Assembly: GCA_947631175.1 (NCBI GenBank)
Contig: CANRKI010000016.1
Coordinates: 1-33,868 of the forward strand
Length of the DNA stretch: 33,868 bases
Direction of reading: 5' to 3'
Source of the DNA: an uncultured Flavobacterium sp.
Lineage (GTDB): Bacteria; Bacteroidota; Bacteroidia; Flavobacteriales; Flavobacteriaceae
In this document: one piece after another, positions 1 to 7,528 of the stretch
How positions within the stretch are numbered: position 1 is the first letter of the stretch
How the letters are laid out: the number at the start of each line of letters is the position of its first letter
Notes under the pieces: generated by a model
The model's input: only the letters and a program-made list of their open reading frames with translations
Told to the model about the DNA's origin: nothing
Databases searched by the model: none
Made by a program: the position numbers and the translations under genes

Positions 1-1517
1 GGATTTTTTGAATTTGTATACGCATACATACCAGATAGCATAACTTTATGCTTGTTAAATAAAAGTTGGTAATTTCCAAAAAATTCGGTACCAAAAACTT
101 TAATTTTATTGGTGTTCTCGGCTCCCCAATACCCAGCAGAAGTTGGAATCCATTGGATTAAATTCGTGATGGAATTGTAATAAATATGAGCAGAAACGGA
201 AAGGTTATTACGTTTATATTCTTGATTAATTTCGTACTGAAAACTTTCCTCGGGATTTAAATTTAAATTTCCGCCGGGTTGCCAATACAAATCATTAAAA
301 GTTGGAATTCTGTAGTTTTTAGATGTTCTAAGTTTTAATTTATAATACGCATTCGGTTCGAACAGTACTCCAGCTGAATACAGGAAAGGCGTTTCGTAAT
401 CACTCGAGTAATCAATTTTTGCGCCTAATTCGGTATGAATTTTATTGCTTATTTGTGAAGCGTAAAGTACAGAAGCTTCTACGTTAGTTCTATTAGCCGA
501 GTCTATGCCCGAGTCGTGACCGTTTCCTTTACTGTGTGTGTAAGCTAAAACTGTAGCAATTTTATGTTGGTTGTTTATTTTGTATGAGGTTTCCCATTTA
601 GCAAAAGCCGAATTTACTTTTCCTTTGCTATAATTTAAACTTGGGAGTTGATCAAAAAACTTATATTGTTCTGTAAAATGAGCCACACGAACATTACTTT
701 CAAATTGTTGATCCCTAAATTGCCAACGTAACATATTTCGGAAAGTACTGTTTTGATATTTTGTTGGTATTTGATTGAAGGAAACTAACGCAAAATGACG
801 TTCATCCATAAATGAAGAACCGTAGTAACTTAAACTATTTTTTGCATTTAGTTTGTAGCCTAAAGTTGTACCAACGGAGTTGGAATAAAATTTTCCGTTT
901 TTATTTTTCCAGTTTTTTTTATGCTGTTTAAAATCATTCTCCGATTCTAAATGATTAAAGTTCACATCTAAACTCCATTTTTTTGAGTTTAATTGCCAAC
1001 GTCCACCAGCGTTATAAGTTGCAAAACTTCCGTAGCCTAAATTAAATTCGCCTTTATTTCTTTCTTTAAAAAATAAATTATTATTTAGTTCGATTGTTCC
1101 GCCAATGGCACCACTTCCTTTCAAAACACCACTTCCGCCGGCTAAAACTTCAATTTGATCATAGCTTTTTAAGCTTAGTGAGTTAAAATCAGTTTGCCCC
1201 AATAAAAAACTATTTACGGGTAAACCGTTCCATAAAACAGCGGTTTGCTGCGCGGTTGTTCCTCTAAACGAAGGTGAAGAAACCATGCCATAACCATTTT
1301 CCTTAAAAAAAATAGGGGTTTTAAATTGTAGTAATTGGGTTAAATTTCCCGAGTGCTCACGAACTATCGAATCGTTTAAAACAATTTTAGCTTGTGTTTT
1401 TTGAAAGTTTTTAGAAACTAAATCGGTAATTAAAATTTCGTCTAATACTTTTTCTTGTCCAAAAATAGAGCCCACAGAAAAAGCACTTAGTACAAATACT
1501 TTTTTTATAATATGCAT
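1..1517 (-). CDS. btuB: TonB-dependent outer-membrane receptor, BtuB-like (3' end beyond window)
   Basis: Reading leftward from ATG at 1517-1515, the frame stays open for 505 codons to the window edge, so the C-terminal barrel end is missing. Residues 1-20 form a signal peptide (KKVFVLSAFSVGSIFG followed by QEK). A TonB plug follows, with SFRGTTAQQTAVLWNGLPVN, then VLAGGSGVLKGSGAIGGTIE, typical of plug domains; the rest is aromatic-rich alternating beta-barrel sequence. A cobalamin riboswitch lies directly upstream and a BtuFCD-type ABC operon diverges from it. From this context I infer uptake of vitamin B12 or other corrinoids across the outer membrane, energised by TonB. No N-terminal carboxypeptidase-like or SusC-type extension is seen. 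The TonB-receptor call is firm; the substrate rests on the riboswitch and neighbours. Confidence 0.9.
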   Translation of the reverse strand, partial: MHIIKKVFVLSAFSVGSIFGQEKVLDEILITDLVSKNFQKTQAKIVLNDSIVREHSGNLTQLLQFKTPIFFKENGYGMVSSPSFRGTTAQQTAVLWNGLPVNSFLLGQTDFNSLSLKSYDQIEVLAGGSGVLKGSGAIGGTIELNNNLFFKERNKGEFNLGYGSFATYNAGGRWQLNSKKWSLDVNFNHLESENDFKQHKKNWKNKNGKFYSNSVGTTLGYKLNAKNSLSYYGSSFMDERHFALVSFNQIPTKYQNSTFRNMLRWQFRDQQFESNVRVAHFTEQYKFFDQLPSLNYSKGKVNSAFAKWETSYKINNQHKIATVLAYTHSKGNGHDSGIDSANRTNVEASVLYASQISNKIHTELGAKIDYSSDYETPFLYSAGVLFEPNAYYKLKLRTSKNYRIPTFNDLYWQPGGNLNLNPEESFQYEINQEYKRNNLSVSAHIYYNSITNLIQWIPTSAGYWGAENTNKIKVFGTEFFGNYQLLFNKHKVMLSGMYAYTNSKN

Positions 1518-1523
1518 CACTTT

Positions 1524-1541
1524 ACCTTATCTCCCGAAGGT
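1524..1541 (-). promoter_or_regulatory. Hairpin just before the btuB start, candidate expression platform
   Basis: On the minus strand the leader reads ACCTT-CGGGAGAT-AAGGT, a 5-bp stem ending 6 nt before the ATG at 1517. No U-run follows it, so it is not a terminator. By position it could hide the translation start, or its loop could contact the upstream aptamer. This is inference. Confidence 0.5.
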
Positions 1542-1554
1542 TAATTTAATTAAG

Positions 1555-1746
1555 TTGCTTTAGGCAGGTCTCCTGGCTCGTGTCTTTTTACTACCTTCCC
1601 ATCAATTTTTTCTGACAGTGGTTTTAAAGAAATGTAAAAAGCATTCTATTGCTAGAACTAAACTTACAGTTGCGGGTACAGCACAGGCTAAGCTAAAAAA
1701 CTACTCCTGTTTCCCTTTTCATACAGTTACATTGTAACCTAAAGTT
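1555..1746 (-). ncRNA. Cobalamin riboswitch
   Basis: On the minus strand the leader of the TonB receptor carries the hallmark cobalamin aptamer blocks in order: GGGAA..CAGG near 1709-1700, GCTGTACCCGCAACTGTAAG near 1684-1665, CCACTG near 1622-1617, GGGAAGGTAGT near 1602-1592, and the B12 box GAGCCAGGAGACCTGCC near 1579-1563. Order and spacing match the family. It should bind a cobalamin and lower expression of the receptor when the cofactor is plentiful. The exact ends are estimated. Confidence 0.95.
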
Positions 1747-1749
1747 TGG

Positions 1750-1757
1750 CAAATATA
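1750..1757 (-). promoter_or_regulatory. -7 element for the riboswitch/btuB transcript
   Basis: Minus strand TATATTTG fits the Bacteroidota TAnnTTTG -7 box, and transcription would start just before the aptamer. I do not see a well-spaced -33 TTTG. Confidence 0.6.
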
Positions 1758-1803
1758 TAAAATTATGTGAACTAAAAAAGTATTTCAAATTAAAATTAGT
1801 TTC

Positions 1804-1811
1804 TATTTTTG
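1804..1811 (+). promoter_or_regulatory. -7 element for the btuFCD-like operon
   Basis: TATTTTTG matches TAnnTTTG and ends 20 nt before ATG 1832, giving a leader of about 14 nt. The GTG at 1811 is the last base of this box, which argues against a GTG start for the next gene. No clear -33 element. Confidence 0.55.
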
Positions 1812-1831
1812 TGCCAATAAAATACAATGCT

Positions 1832-2977
1832 ATGAACACATTTTTAAAATATACATTTGTTTTTTGCCTTTTTCTATTTGGTTTTACATCGTGTGAAAAT
1901 AAAAATCAATCTAAAGAAAAACAGCAAATTATATCTGAAAATAAAATCACTCACGCTAAAAATTTTGAACTTTATGAATATGCTGATTTTAAAATTTTAA
2001 AAATTAATAAGCCTTGGCAACAAGCTAACGAAAGTTTAGTGTATGTTTTGGCCAAACAGCAAAATTTAGTTCCCGATAGTTTAAAAAATAAAAATTTTAT
2101 TCAAATACCAGTTCAAAAAGTAATTGCGACATCAACTACGCATATTCCATCTTTCGAAATGTTAAATCAAAGCAATAGCTTAATTGGTTTTCCTAACTTA
2201 AATTACATTTCATCGGCAACAATTCGTGAAAATATTAAACAAAATAGAGTAACCGAAGTAGGCCAAAATGAAAGTCTAAACACCGAAGTAATTATCGATT
2301 TAAATCCCGATTTGGTGGTAGGTTACGGAATGGAAAGCAGCAATAAAACGCTCGAAAGTTTAAAACAAATGGGTATTTCCGTAATTTATAATGCCGATTG
2401 GACCGAACAAACTCCGCTTGGTAAAGCGGAATGGATTAAATTTTTTGGTGCTTTATTTGACCAAAATGATTTAGCTAATACTAAATTTTTAGAAATTGAA
2501 ACCGAATATAATACTCTAAAAAAATTAGCTAAAACAGCTACAAATTCGCCTAAAGTTTTTTCTGGCGGATTGTATCAAGATGTTTGGTATGCACCAAAAG
2601 GAAACAGTTGGGGCGCCATTTTTTTTGAAGACGCCAATGCAAATTATATTTGGAAAAACCATAAAGGTGAAGGAAGTATTGCTATTTCGATTGAGCAAGC
2701 TTTACACGATGCACAAAATATACCCATTTGGATTGCACCAAGTAGTGCCGAAAGTATACAAGATTTAAAAAATAATAGCAAACATAACGAGCAATTTAAT
2801 GCTTTTAAAACGCAACAAATTTATTCGTTTGCAATGAAAAAAGGCGAAACTGGTGGTGTTATTTATTATGAAGTAGCACCTAACAGACCCGATTTGGTTT
2901 TAAAGGATTTGATTAAAATTTTACATCCAGAACTTTTACCAAATTACAATTTGTATTTTTACGAAAAACTAAAATAA
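1832..2977 (+). CDS. btuF: Cobalamin-type ABC transporter substrate-binding lipoprotein (BtuF-like)
   Basis: This 381-residue protein is a periplasmic binding protein of the class III (FepB/BtuF) fold. From ATG 1832 it begins MNTFLKYTFVFCLFLFGFTS followed by C21, a lipoprotein signal with lipobox FTSC, so it should be membrane-anchored. The longer frame from GTG 1811 would add seven residues before the signal and overlaps a -7 box, so I chose ATG 1832. Family marks include VIATSTTHIPSF near residue 110, NPDLVVGYGME and GVIYYEVAPNRPDLVLKD near the end. It starts a three-gene operon with a FecCD permease (TTG one base after its stop) and an ATPase, and faces a riboswitch-controlled TonB receptor. 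Corrinoid specificity is inferred from context; siderophores or heme are alternatives for the fold. Confidence 0.85.
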   Translation: MNTFLKYTFVFCLFLFGFTSCENKNQSKEKQQIISENKITHAKNFELYEYADFKILKINKPWQQANESLVYVLAKQQNLVPDSLKNKNFIQIPVQKVIATSTTHIPSFEMLNQSNSLIGFPNLNYISSATIRENIKQNRVTEVGQNESLNTEVIIDLNPDLVVGYGMESSNKTLESLKQMGISVIYNADWTEQTPLGKAEWIKFFGALFDQNDLANTKFLEIETEYNTLKKLAKTATNSPKVFSGGLYQDVWYAPKGNSWGAIFFEDANANYIWKNHKGEGSIAISIEQALHDAQNIPIWIAPSSAESIQDLKNNSKHNEQFNAFKTQQIYSFAMKKGETGGVIYYEVAPNRPDLVLKDLIKILHPELLPNYNLYFYEKLK

Positions 2978-2978
2978 A

Positions 2979-4010
2979 TTGACTATTTCCAAAAAACATC
3001 TAATCCTTTTCGCAACCTTTTTGGGAGCACTGTTTTTATTCTTGCTAATAAATATTAGTTTAGGATCTATCTCTATTCCTTTTTCCGAAATTTTAAAAAG
3101 CTTTTTTGGAGGCGGATCTAGTAAAAGTTCATGGGAATATATCATTCAAAATTATCGTTTACCTAAAGCAATAGTTTGTATATGTGTCGGAATTGCATTA
3201 TCACTAAGTGGTTTGTTAATGCAAACATTATTCCGAAATCCGTTAGCAGAACCCTACGTTTTAGGAATTAGTTCTGGAGCAAGTTTAGGTGTCTCAATCG
3301 TAATTTTAGCATCCGCATTTTTACCAACTTTCATCCAAAAAATACTATTACAACCTTACGGAATTGTAATTGCATCTAGTTTAGGTAGTTTACTAGTATT
3401 ATTTTTAGTTTTAGCCGTGGCAAATCAACTAAAACAAACCATGGCTATATTAGTAGTAGGCTTAATGTTTGGTAGTTTTACCGCTGCATTTGTTAGCGTT
3501 TTAACCTTTTTTAGCACTGCCGAACAAATTAAAAAATTCACCTTTTGGTCGCTCGGAAATCTAGGAAATTTAAACTGGAACAGCATTCAAATTCTATGTA
3601 TTTGTGTAGCTCTAGGAACCTTAATTGCTTTAAAATGTATAAAACCATTAAACGCACTTTTATTGGGCGAAAATTACGCACATAGTTTAGGGGTAAATTT
3701 TAAAGTTGTTCGTATATTAATCATCACAGCAACTTGTATTTTAACTGGATCTGTAACTGCTTTTGTTGGACCAATTGCCTTTGTTGGGCTAGCAGTTTCG
3801 CACATATCTAAACTAATTTTTCAAACATCAAATCACCTCATTTTATTTATTGCTTGTATCATTTTAGGACCGGCGATTATGCTAATTTGCGACACCGTTT
3901 CACAAATGCCAGGCTTCGATTTTATGTTACCCATAAACGCAATTACTTCGATTTTAGGAGCGCCTATTGTAATTTGGCTTTTAATTCGTAAAAACAATAT
4001 GATTTCGTAG
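2979..4010 (+). CDS. btuC: ABC transporter permease, FecCD/BtuC family
   Basis: A 343-residue polytopic membrane protein with about ten hydrophobic segments. The family signature RLPKAIVCICVGIALSLSG then LMQTLFRNPLAEPYVLG (about residues 58-95) is clear, and GPIAFVGLAVSHISKLIF near residue 255 matches the BtuC/FhuB region that contacts the ATPase. A dimer of this protein would form the inner-membrane channel. The start is TTG at 2979, one base after the upstream TAA; an in-frame stop lies at 2970-2972 and the next in-frame Met is about 80 residues in, inside the conserved region. The non-ATG start and one-base gap suggest translational coupling. The ATPase gene follows after 3 nt. Confidence 0.88.
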   Translation: MTISKKHLILFATFLGALFLFLLINISLGSISIPFSEILKSFFGGGSSKSSWEYIIQNYRLPKAIVCICVGIALSLSGLLMQTLFRNPLAEPYVLGISSGASLGVSIVILASAFLPTFIQKILLQPYGIVIASSLGSLLVLFLVLAVANQLKQTMAILVVGLMFGSFTAAFVSVLTFFSTAEQIKKFTFWSLGNLGNLNWNSIQILCICVALGTLIALKCIKPLNALLLGENYAHSLGVNFKVVRILIITATCILTGSVTAFVGPIAFVGLAVSHISKLIFQTSNHLILFIACIILGPAIMLICDTVSQMPGFDFMLPINAITSILGAPIVIWLLIRKNNMIS

Positions 4011-4013
4011 CTT

Positions 4014-4793
4014 ATGAAAAATACAGTTTTACAAACACAACAAATTAGCATAGGCTATCAAAATAAAACCAAGCAAAAAATTGTAGCTCAAAACATCTCC
4101 ATACAATTACACGCTGGAAATTTTATAACATTAATTGGAACAAATGGAGTAGGAAAGTCCACGCTTTTGCGCTCTATAACCGGAATTATAAAACCTTTAA
4201 AAGGTGAGGTTATTCTTAATGATTCTAACATTCAGAACTATACAAACGCTCAATTAGCGCAACAGTTAAGTGTGGTTTTAACCGATAAATTGCCGCCATC
4301 CAATCTAACTGTCTTTGAACTTGTTGCTTTGGGCAGACAGCCTTACACCAATTGGTTAGGAAATTTATCGGATTTAGATAAAGAAAAAATAAATCAAGCG
4401 TTGCAATTAACCGAGATCGAACATTTAAAACATCGCAAGCATTTTGAGATAAGCGACGGCCAATTGCAAAAAGTTTTAATAGCACGCGCATTAGCACAAG
4501 ATACACCACTTATAATTTTAGACGAACCCACCACACATTTGGATTTAGTACACAAAGTATCGGTTTATAAATTGCTAAAAAAACTTGCGCTGCAAACCAA
4601 CAAATGCATCTTAATGTCCACACACGATATGGATTTGTCACTACAACTAAGCGATGAAATTATCGTTTTTACAAAAGAAAATATACACCAAAACGCACCA
4701 AAAAAGTTAATAGAACAAGGTGTTTTCGAAACTTTATTTAAGCATCAAGACATTTATTTTGATCCCGAAAAAGGGAAATTTATTGTTACTTAA
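4014..4793 (+). CDS. btuD: ABC transporter ATP-binding protein (BtuD/FecE-like)
   Basis: A 259-residue ATPase for the cobalamin-type importer. Walker A is GTNGVGKST (residues 42-50), the Q-loop region follows near LSVVLTDKLPPSNLT, the signature is ISDGQ (146-150) in place of LSGGQ, Walker B is LIILDEPTTHLD (166-177) and the switch His is H204 in STHDMD. The ISDGQ form occurs in this family and does not suggest loss of function. It is the last gene of the operon. Downstream the strand runs into an intergenic repeat whose hairpin at 4839-4867 followed by TTTATCTTTT may end transcription. Confidence 0.88.
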   Translation: MKNTVLQTQQISIGYQNKTKQKIVAQNISIQLHAGNFITLIGTNGVGKSTLLRSITGIIKPLKGEVILNDSNIQNYTNAQLAQQLSVVLTDKLPPSNLTVFELVALGRQPYTNWLGNLSDLDKEKINQALQLTEIEHLKHRKHFEISDGQLQKVLIARALAQDTPLIILDEPTTHLDLVHKVSVYKLLKKLALQTNKCILMSTHDMDLSLQLSDEIIVFTKENIHQNAPKKLIEQGVFETLFKHQDIYFDPEKGKFIVT

Positions 4794-4795
4794 TT

Positions 4796-4940
4796 GGGCG
4801 TTTCCCTCGCTTAAAAGGTAACTTTTAAAACATAAAATAGCGAATAGCTCGGGTCGGGCTATTCGCTTTATCTTTTAATTGAGTGCCTTCGCTTTCGCTT
4901 CGTCATCTAATTAAAAGGATATCGCTACTATCCCTAACGC
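4796..4940 (-). repeat. Dispersed intergenic repeat, copy A
   Basis: On the minus strand it runs from GCGTTAGGGATAGTAGCGAT to AACGCCC. First hairpin: arms AATTAAAAGGAT (4909-4920) and ATCTTTTAATT (4870-4880, plus-strand text). Second hairpin: AGCGAATAGC (4839-4848) with GCTATTCGCT (4858-4867). The ends GCGTT/AACGC are complementary. It shares head, core AGCCCGACCCG and tail with five other copies in this window. It fills the gap between two convergent genes. Confidence 0.85.
4839..4880 (+). terminator. Candidate terminator inside repeat copy A
   Basis: A perfect 10-bp stem (4839-4848 with 4858-4867) is followed by TTTATCTTTT. It sits after btuD and before the convergent pseudouridine synthase, where no other terminator is visible. 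Confidence 0.45.
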
Positions 4941-4954
4941 AAAATTTCAAAACA

Positions 4955-5521
4955 TTATAAATTAAATCCCGAAACTTCTATAACTTTTCCACTTTCCATT
5001 CCGTCTAAAGTTTCATTACCAATACGATAACGTACCAAACGCAATGTTGGAAAACCAACTTTAGCTGTCATTTTTCGAACTTGTCTAAACTTACCTTCGG
5101 TAAGCGTAATGCGTAACCAACTAGTTGGGCCGTGACGTTCGTCTCTAATTTTATGTCCCGCACCAATACAATCGGGTAAAACGGGTAAAAAATCGGCTTT
5201 ACAAGGTTTAGTTATATATTTTGTTCCTTTCACACCAATTTCAACACCAATTTGTAAAGCATCAATAGCTTGTTGGGTAACAAGACCGTCAACCTGAGCA
5301 AAATATTCTTTTTCTACTTTTTTATCTCGAACAATTTCACTCATCATTCCTTCCGTAGTTAAAAATAAAAGCCCTTCACTATCTTCATCTAAACGACCAA
5401 TAGCCATAGTTCCTTTTGGAAAGTCATGTAATTCGCCAAGTAGTTTTTTGTGACGCTTTTTTTCGTAAATAAACTGACTTAAATAATTGTTAGGTTTATA
5501 AATTTTAAAATGTTGGTGCAT
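4955..5521 (-). CDS. rluE: 23S rRNA pseudouridine synthase, RsuA/RluE subfamily
   Basis: A 188-residue protein of the RsuA family. The catalytic motif GRLDEDSEGLLFLT puts the nucleophile at D45; KVEKEYFAQVDG, LTEGKFRQVRKM and LRLVRYRIG are the other family blocks. There is no N-terminal S4 RNA-binding domain, as in RluE (E. coli target U2457 of 23S rRNA), which is why I prefer RluE to RsuA, RluB or RluF; the exact target base is inferred. The gene runs leftward and converges on btuD with repeat copy A between them. Start is ATG 5521-5519; I see no convincing -7 box on this strand. Confidence 0.85.
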   Translation of the reverse strand: MHQHFKIYKPNNYLSQFIYEKKRHKKLLGELHDFPKGTMAIGRLDEDSEGLLFLTTEGMMSEIVRDKKVEKEYFAQVDGLVTQQAIDALQIGVEIGVKGTKYITKPCKADFLPVLPDCIGAGHKIRDERHGPTSWLRITLTEGKFRQVRKMTAKVGFPTLRLVRYRIGNETLDGMESGKVIEVSGFNL

Positions 5522-5560
5522 ATTTTTTTATTATTGACGTGTTTTGTCTTTTATTGATTT

Positions 5561-5568
5561 TATATTTG
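5561..5568 (+). promoter_or_regulatory. -7 element upstream of rmuC
   Basis: TATATTTG, a perfect TAnnTTTG box, 25 nt before the rmuC ATG at 5594. The -33 element is unclear. Confidence 0.55.
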
Positions 5569-5593
5569 AACAATATCTTTAATTACAAAGTAT

Positions 5594-6919
5594 ATGAACA
5601 CCCTTATAATTATTAGTATTGCTTTTGTAGCTTTGGTTTTTGGCTATTTTTTTGGCAAAAATACGCAGCAAAAACTTAGTAACGCCGAAATATTAGCTTT
5701 AAAAAACGAAATTGATGCGATTAAAAATGTAACGACACAACAAAAACTATTTTTCGAAACTAATCTGCAAGAAAAACAACATCAATTTTTTAAACTAGAA
5801 GCTTTGTTGCAACAAACAAATCAAGAAAAGCATGAATTAGATGTTGCTTTAAATAAAAAGGAAACCGAGTTTGATTTACTTTTTGAGCGGTTACAAAATA
5901 AAGAAAAAGAAATTGTAGAAGTACAGCAAAAACTTAAGTCGGAGTTCGAAATTTTGGCTCAAAAAATTTTAGAAGAAAAATCGACGAAATTTACGGAAAT
6001 AAATACGCAGAAAATTCAAGCTATTTTAAATCCGTTACAAGAAAAAATTCAGCATTTCGAAAATAAAGTACACGAAACACAACGTGTAAATATTGATTAT
6101 CACGGACAGCTAAAATCGCAAATTGAGAACTTGCAAAAGGTTAGTTTAAAAATGAACGAAGAAACCTTAAATTTAACTCGTGCGTTAAAATCAGAAGCCA
6201 AAACACAAGGAAATTGGGGAGAACTTATTTTAGAAAAGGTTCTGGAAAAATCGGGATTAGAAAAAGGTAGAGAATACCAAACGCAAGCACATTTTGTAAA
6301 CGAAAATGATAAAAAAGTTTATCCCGATGTGGTAATTAATTTACCCGACGGAAAATGTATGATTGTGGATTCTAAGGTTTCGCTTACAGCATACGAACGT
6401 TACGTTAACGAAAGTGATGAAACTAGTAGACAAGAGTTTTTAAAGCAACATATTTTATCGGTGAATCAACACGTTGATGGATTAAGCGCTAAGCGTTATC
6501 ACGATTTACTACAAGATAAATCGCCAGATTTTGTGTTACTTTTTATTCCTATTGAAAGTGCTTTTGCTGTTGCTTTGCAAGAACAACACAATTTGTATAT
6601 AAAAGCTTTCGAAAAAAATATAATAATTGTTACACCTACTACTTTATTGGCGACTTTACGAACTATTGATAGTATGTGGACCAACCAAAAGCAGCACGAA
6701 AATGCCATGACAATTGCCAAAGAAGCAGGAGCGCTTTATGATAAATTTGCGGGGTTAATTACAGATTTAAATAATATTGGATCTAAGATTAAAGGTTTAG
6801 ATAAAGATTATAATTTGGCTGTAAATAAGTTGTACGAAGGAAATGGGAATTTAGTTAAACGCGTTGAAAAACTGAAAGAATTAGGAGCAAAGGCAACTAA
6901 AAATATTTTACAACAATAA
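5594..6919 (+). CDS. rmuC: DNA recombination protein RmuC
   Basis: A 441-residue RmuC-family protein. Residues 1-20 are a hydrophobic anchor (LIIISIAFVALVFGYFFG), residues about 25-180 are charged coiled coil rich in Glu, Gln and Lys, and the RmuC nuclease-like domain follows, with QGNWGELILEKVLEKSGL, YPDVVINLPDGKCMIVDSKV (acidic residues and the D-S-K of a PD-(D/E)XK-like core), FVLLFIPIESAF and TPTTLLATLRTI. The family is linked to limiting DNA inversions and rearrangements in E. coli. Length is near normal. The gene is monocistronic: its own -7 box lies upstream and a strong terminator directly downstream. Confidence 0.92.
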   Translation: MNTLIIISIAFVALVFGYFFGKNTQQKLSNAEILALKNEIDAIKNVTTQQKLFFETNLQEKQHQFFKLEALLQQTNQEKHELDVALNKKETEFDLLFERLQNKEKEIVEVQQKLKSEFEILAQKILEEKSTKFTEINTQKIQAILNPLQEKIQHFENKVHETQRVNIDYHGQLKSQIENLQKVSLKMNEETLNLTRALKSEAKTQGNWGELILEKVLEKSGLEKGREYQTQAHFVNENDKKVYPDVVINLPDGKCMIVDSKVSLTAYERYVNESDETSRQEFLKQHILSVNQHVDGLSAKRYHDLLQDKSPDFVLLFIPIESAFAVALQEQHNLYIKAFEKNIIIVTPTTLLATLRTIDSMWTNQKQHENAMTIAKEAGALYDKFAGLITDLNNIGSKIKGLDKDYNLAVNKLYEGNGNLVKRVEKLKELGAKATKNILQQ

Positions 6920-6936
6920 TTTTTTACTATAAGATA

Positions 6937-6975
6937 AAACAAGGAAGTACTAAAGTGCTTCCTTGTTTGTTTTTT
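6937..6975. terminator. Rho-independent terminator after rmuC, probably two-way
   Basis: Arms 6937-6950 and 6955-6968 form a 14-bp stem with one G-T pair and loop TAAA, followed on the plus strand by GTTTTTT. On the minus strand it is followed by TTTTATCTT, so it can also end the lysine-rich gene whose stop is at 6980-6978. Confidence 0.85.
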
Positions 6976-6977
6976 AA

Positions 6978-7355
6978 TTACATCTTATCGATTAATTTAG
7001 CTATTTTCTTTTTCAGTTTTTTCTTCGCTTTTTTGTTTAAGCCTTTTGCTGATTTCTCTTTTTTAGATTTTTTATCTTTTTTGTTTTTCTTTTCTTTTTT
7101 ATCCTTATCCGATTTTTTGTCTTTCTTATCCTTTTTATCTTTCTCCGATTTTTCTGATTTGTCCGACTTTTTTTCTTTCTTTTTCTCTTTTTCCTTCTTC
7201 TTTCTATCTGGCGCTTCAATTTCAGTTGCTTCGTCGTCGTCTTTTATATCCTCCACAACTTCTTTATTTTCATTTAAAAAATCGTGAGTTAAAGTTATTT
7301 TAGTATCTGGAGCAGTTGTTTTTTTCTCTTCGGCTTTATTTTTATCTTGATTCAT
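6978..7355 (-). CDS. Lysine-rich low-complexity small protein
   Basis: A 125-residue protein with no family I recognise. Residues 1-51 are acidic and polar (for example ENKEVVEDIKDDDEATEIE). Residues 52-125 are lysine repeats of the KKDKKDKK and KEKKSDKSEK type; by hand count 41 of these 74 residues are Lys, and 48 of 125 overall. It has no signal peptide or membrane segment. An acidic head and very basic tail suggest a disordered nucleic-acid-binding or histone H1-like role, but that is inference. It could be a chance frame, but the ATG, long open frame and terminator at its end support a gene. The opposite-strand frame is only its Phe/Ser-rich shadow. Confidence 0.6.
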   Translation of the reverse strand: MNQDKNKAEEKKTTAPDTKITLTHDFLNENKEVVEDIKDDDEATEIEAPDRKKKEKEKKKEKKSDKSEKSEKDKKDKKDKKSDKDKKEKKNKKDKKSKKEKSAKGLNKKAKKKLKKKIAKLIDKM

Positions 7356-7500
7356 AATGTGTAATATTTTAAAGATTTATCAGTTCTAATTTACGATATT
7401 ATATTTGAACAAGGTAAAAACTTAGCTTTTATCTTTTGTTAAAATGTGAAATAATTAGGGTTTCAATTTTTAATTGCTTTATAAATGTTGAAAATTAACG

Positions 7501-7508
7501 TACTTTTG
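7501..7508 (+). promoter_or_regulatory. -7 element upstream of the GDPD gene
   Basis: TACTTTTG fits TAnnTTTG and ends 20 nt before ATG 7529. A second box, TATATTTG at 7400-7407, could be an alternative upstream promoter. Confidence 0.55.
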
Positions 7509-7528
7509 CAAAAACAATACATATTAAT

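Noticed and set aside
1811..1831. GTG start for the substrate-binding lipoprotein
   Set aside because: Its first base belongs to a TAnnTTTG box and the seven extra residues would precede a normal lipoprotein signal; ATG 1832 fits better.
4449..4466. ISDGQ in place of LSGGQ as a sign of a dead ATPase
   Set aside because: Walker A, Walker B and the switch His are intact, and this variant signature is seen in BtuD/FecE-like proteins.
7037..7219. Arg/Lys-rich 60-residue minus-strand frame
   Set aside because: It is a shifted frame within the lysine-rich gene, caused by the same A-rich repeats.
6955..7287. Phe/Ser-rich plus-strand frame of 110 residues
   Set aside because: It is the reverse shadow of the lysine-rich gene; AAA and AAG codons read backwards give Phe and Leu.
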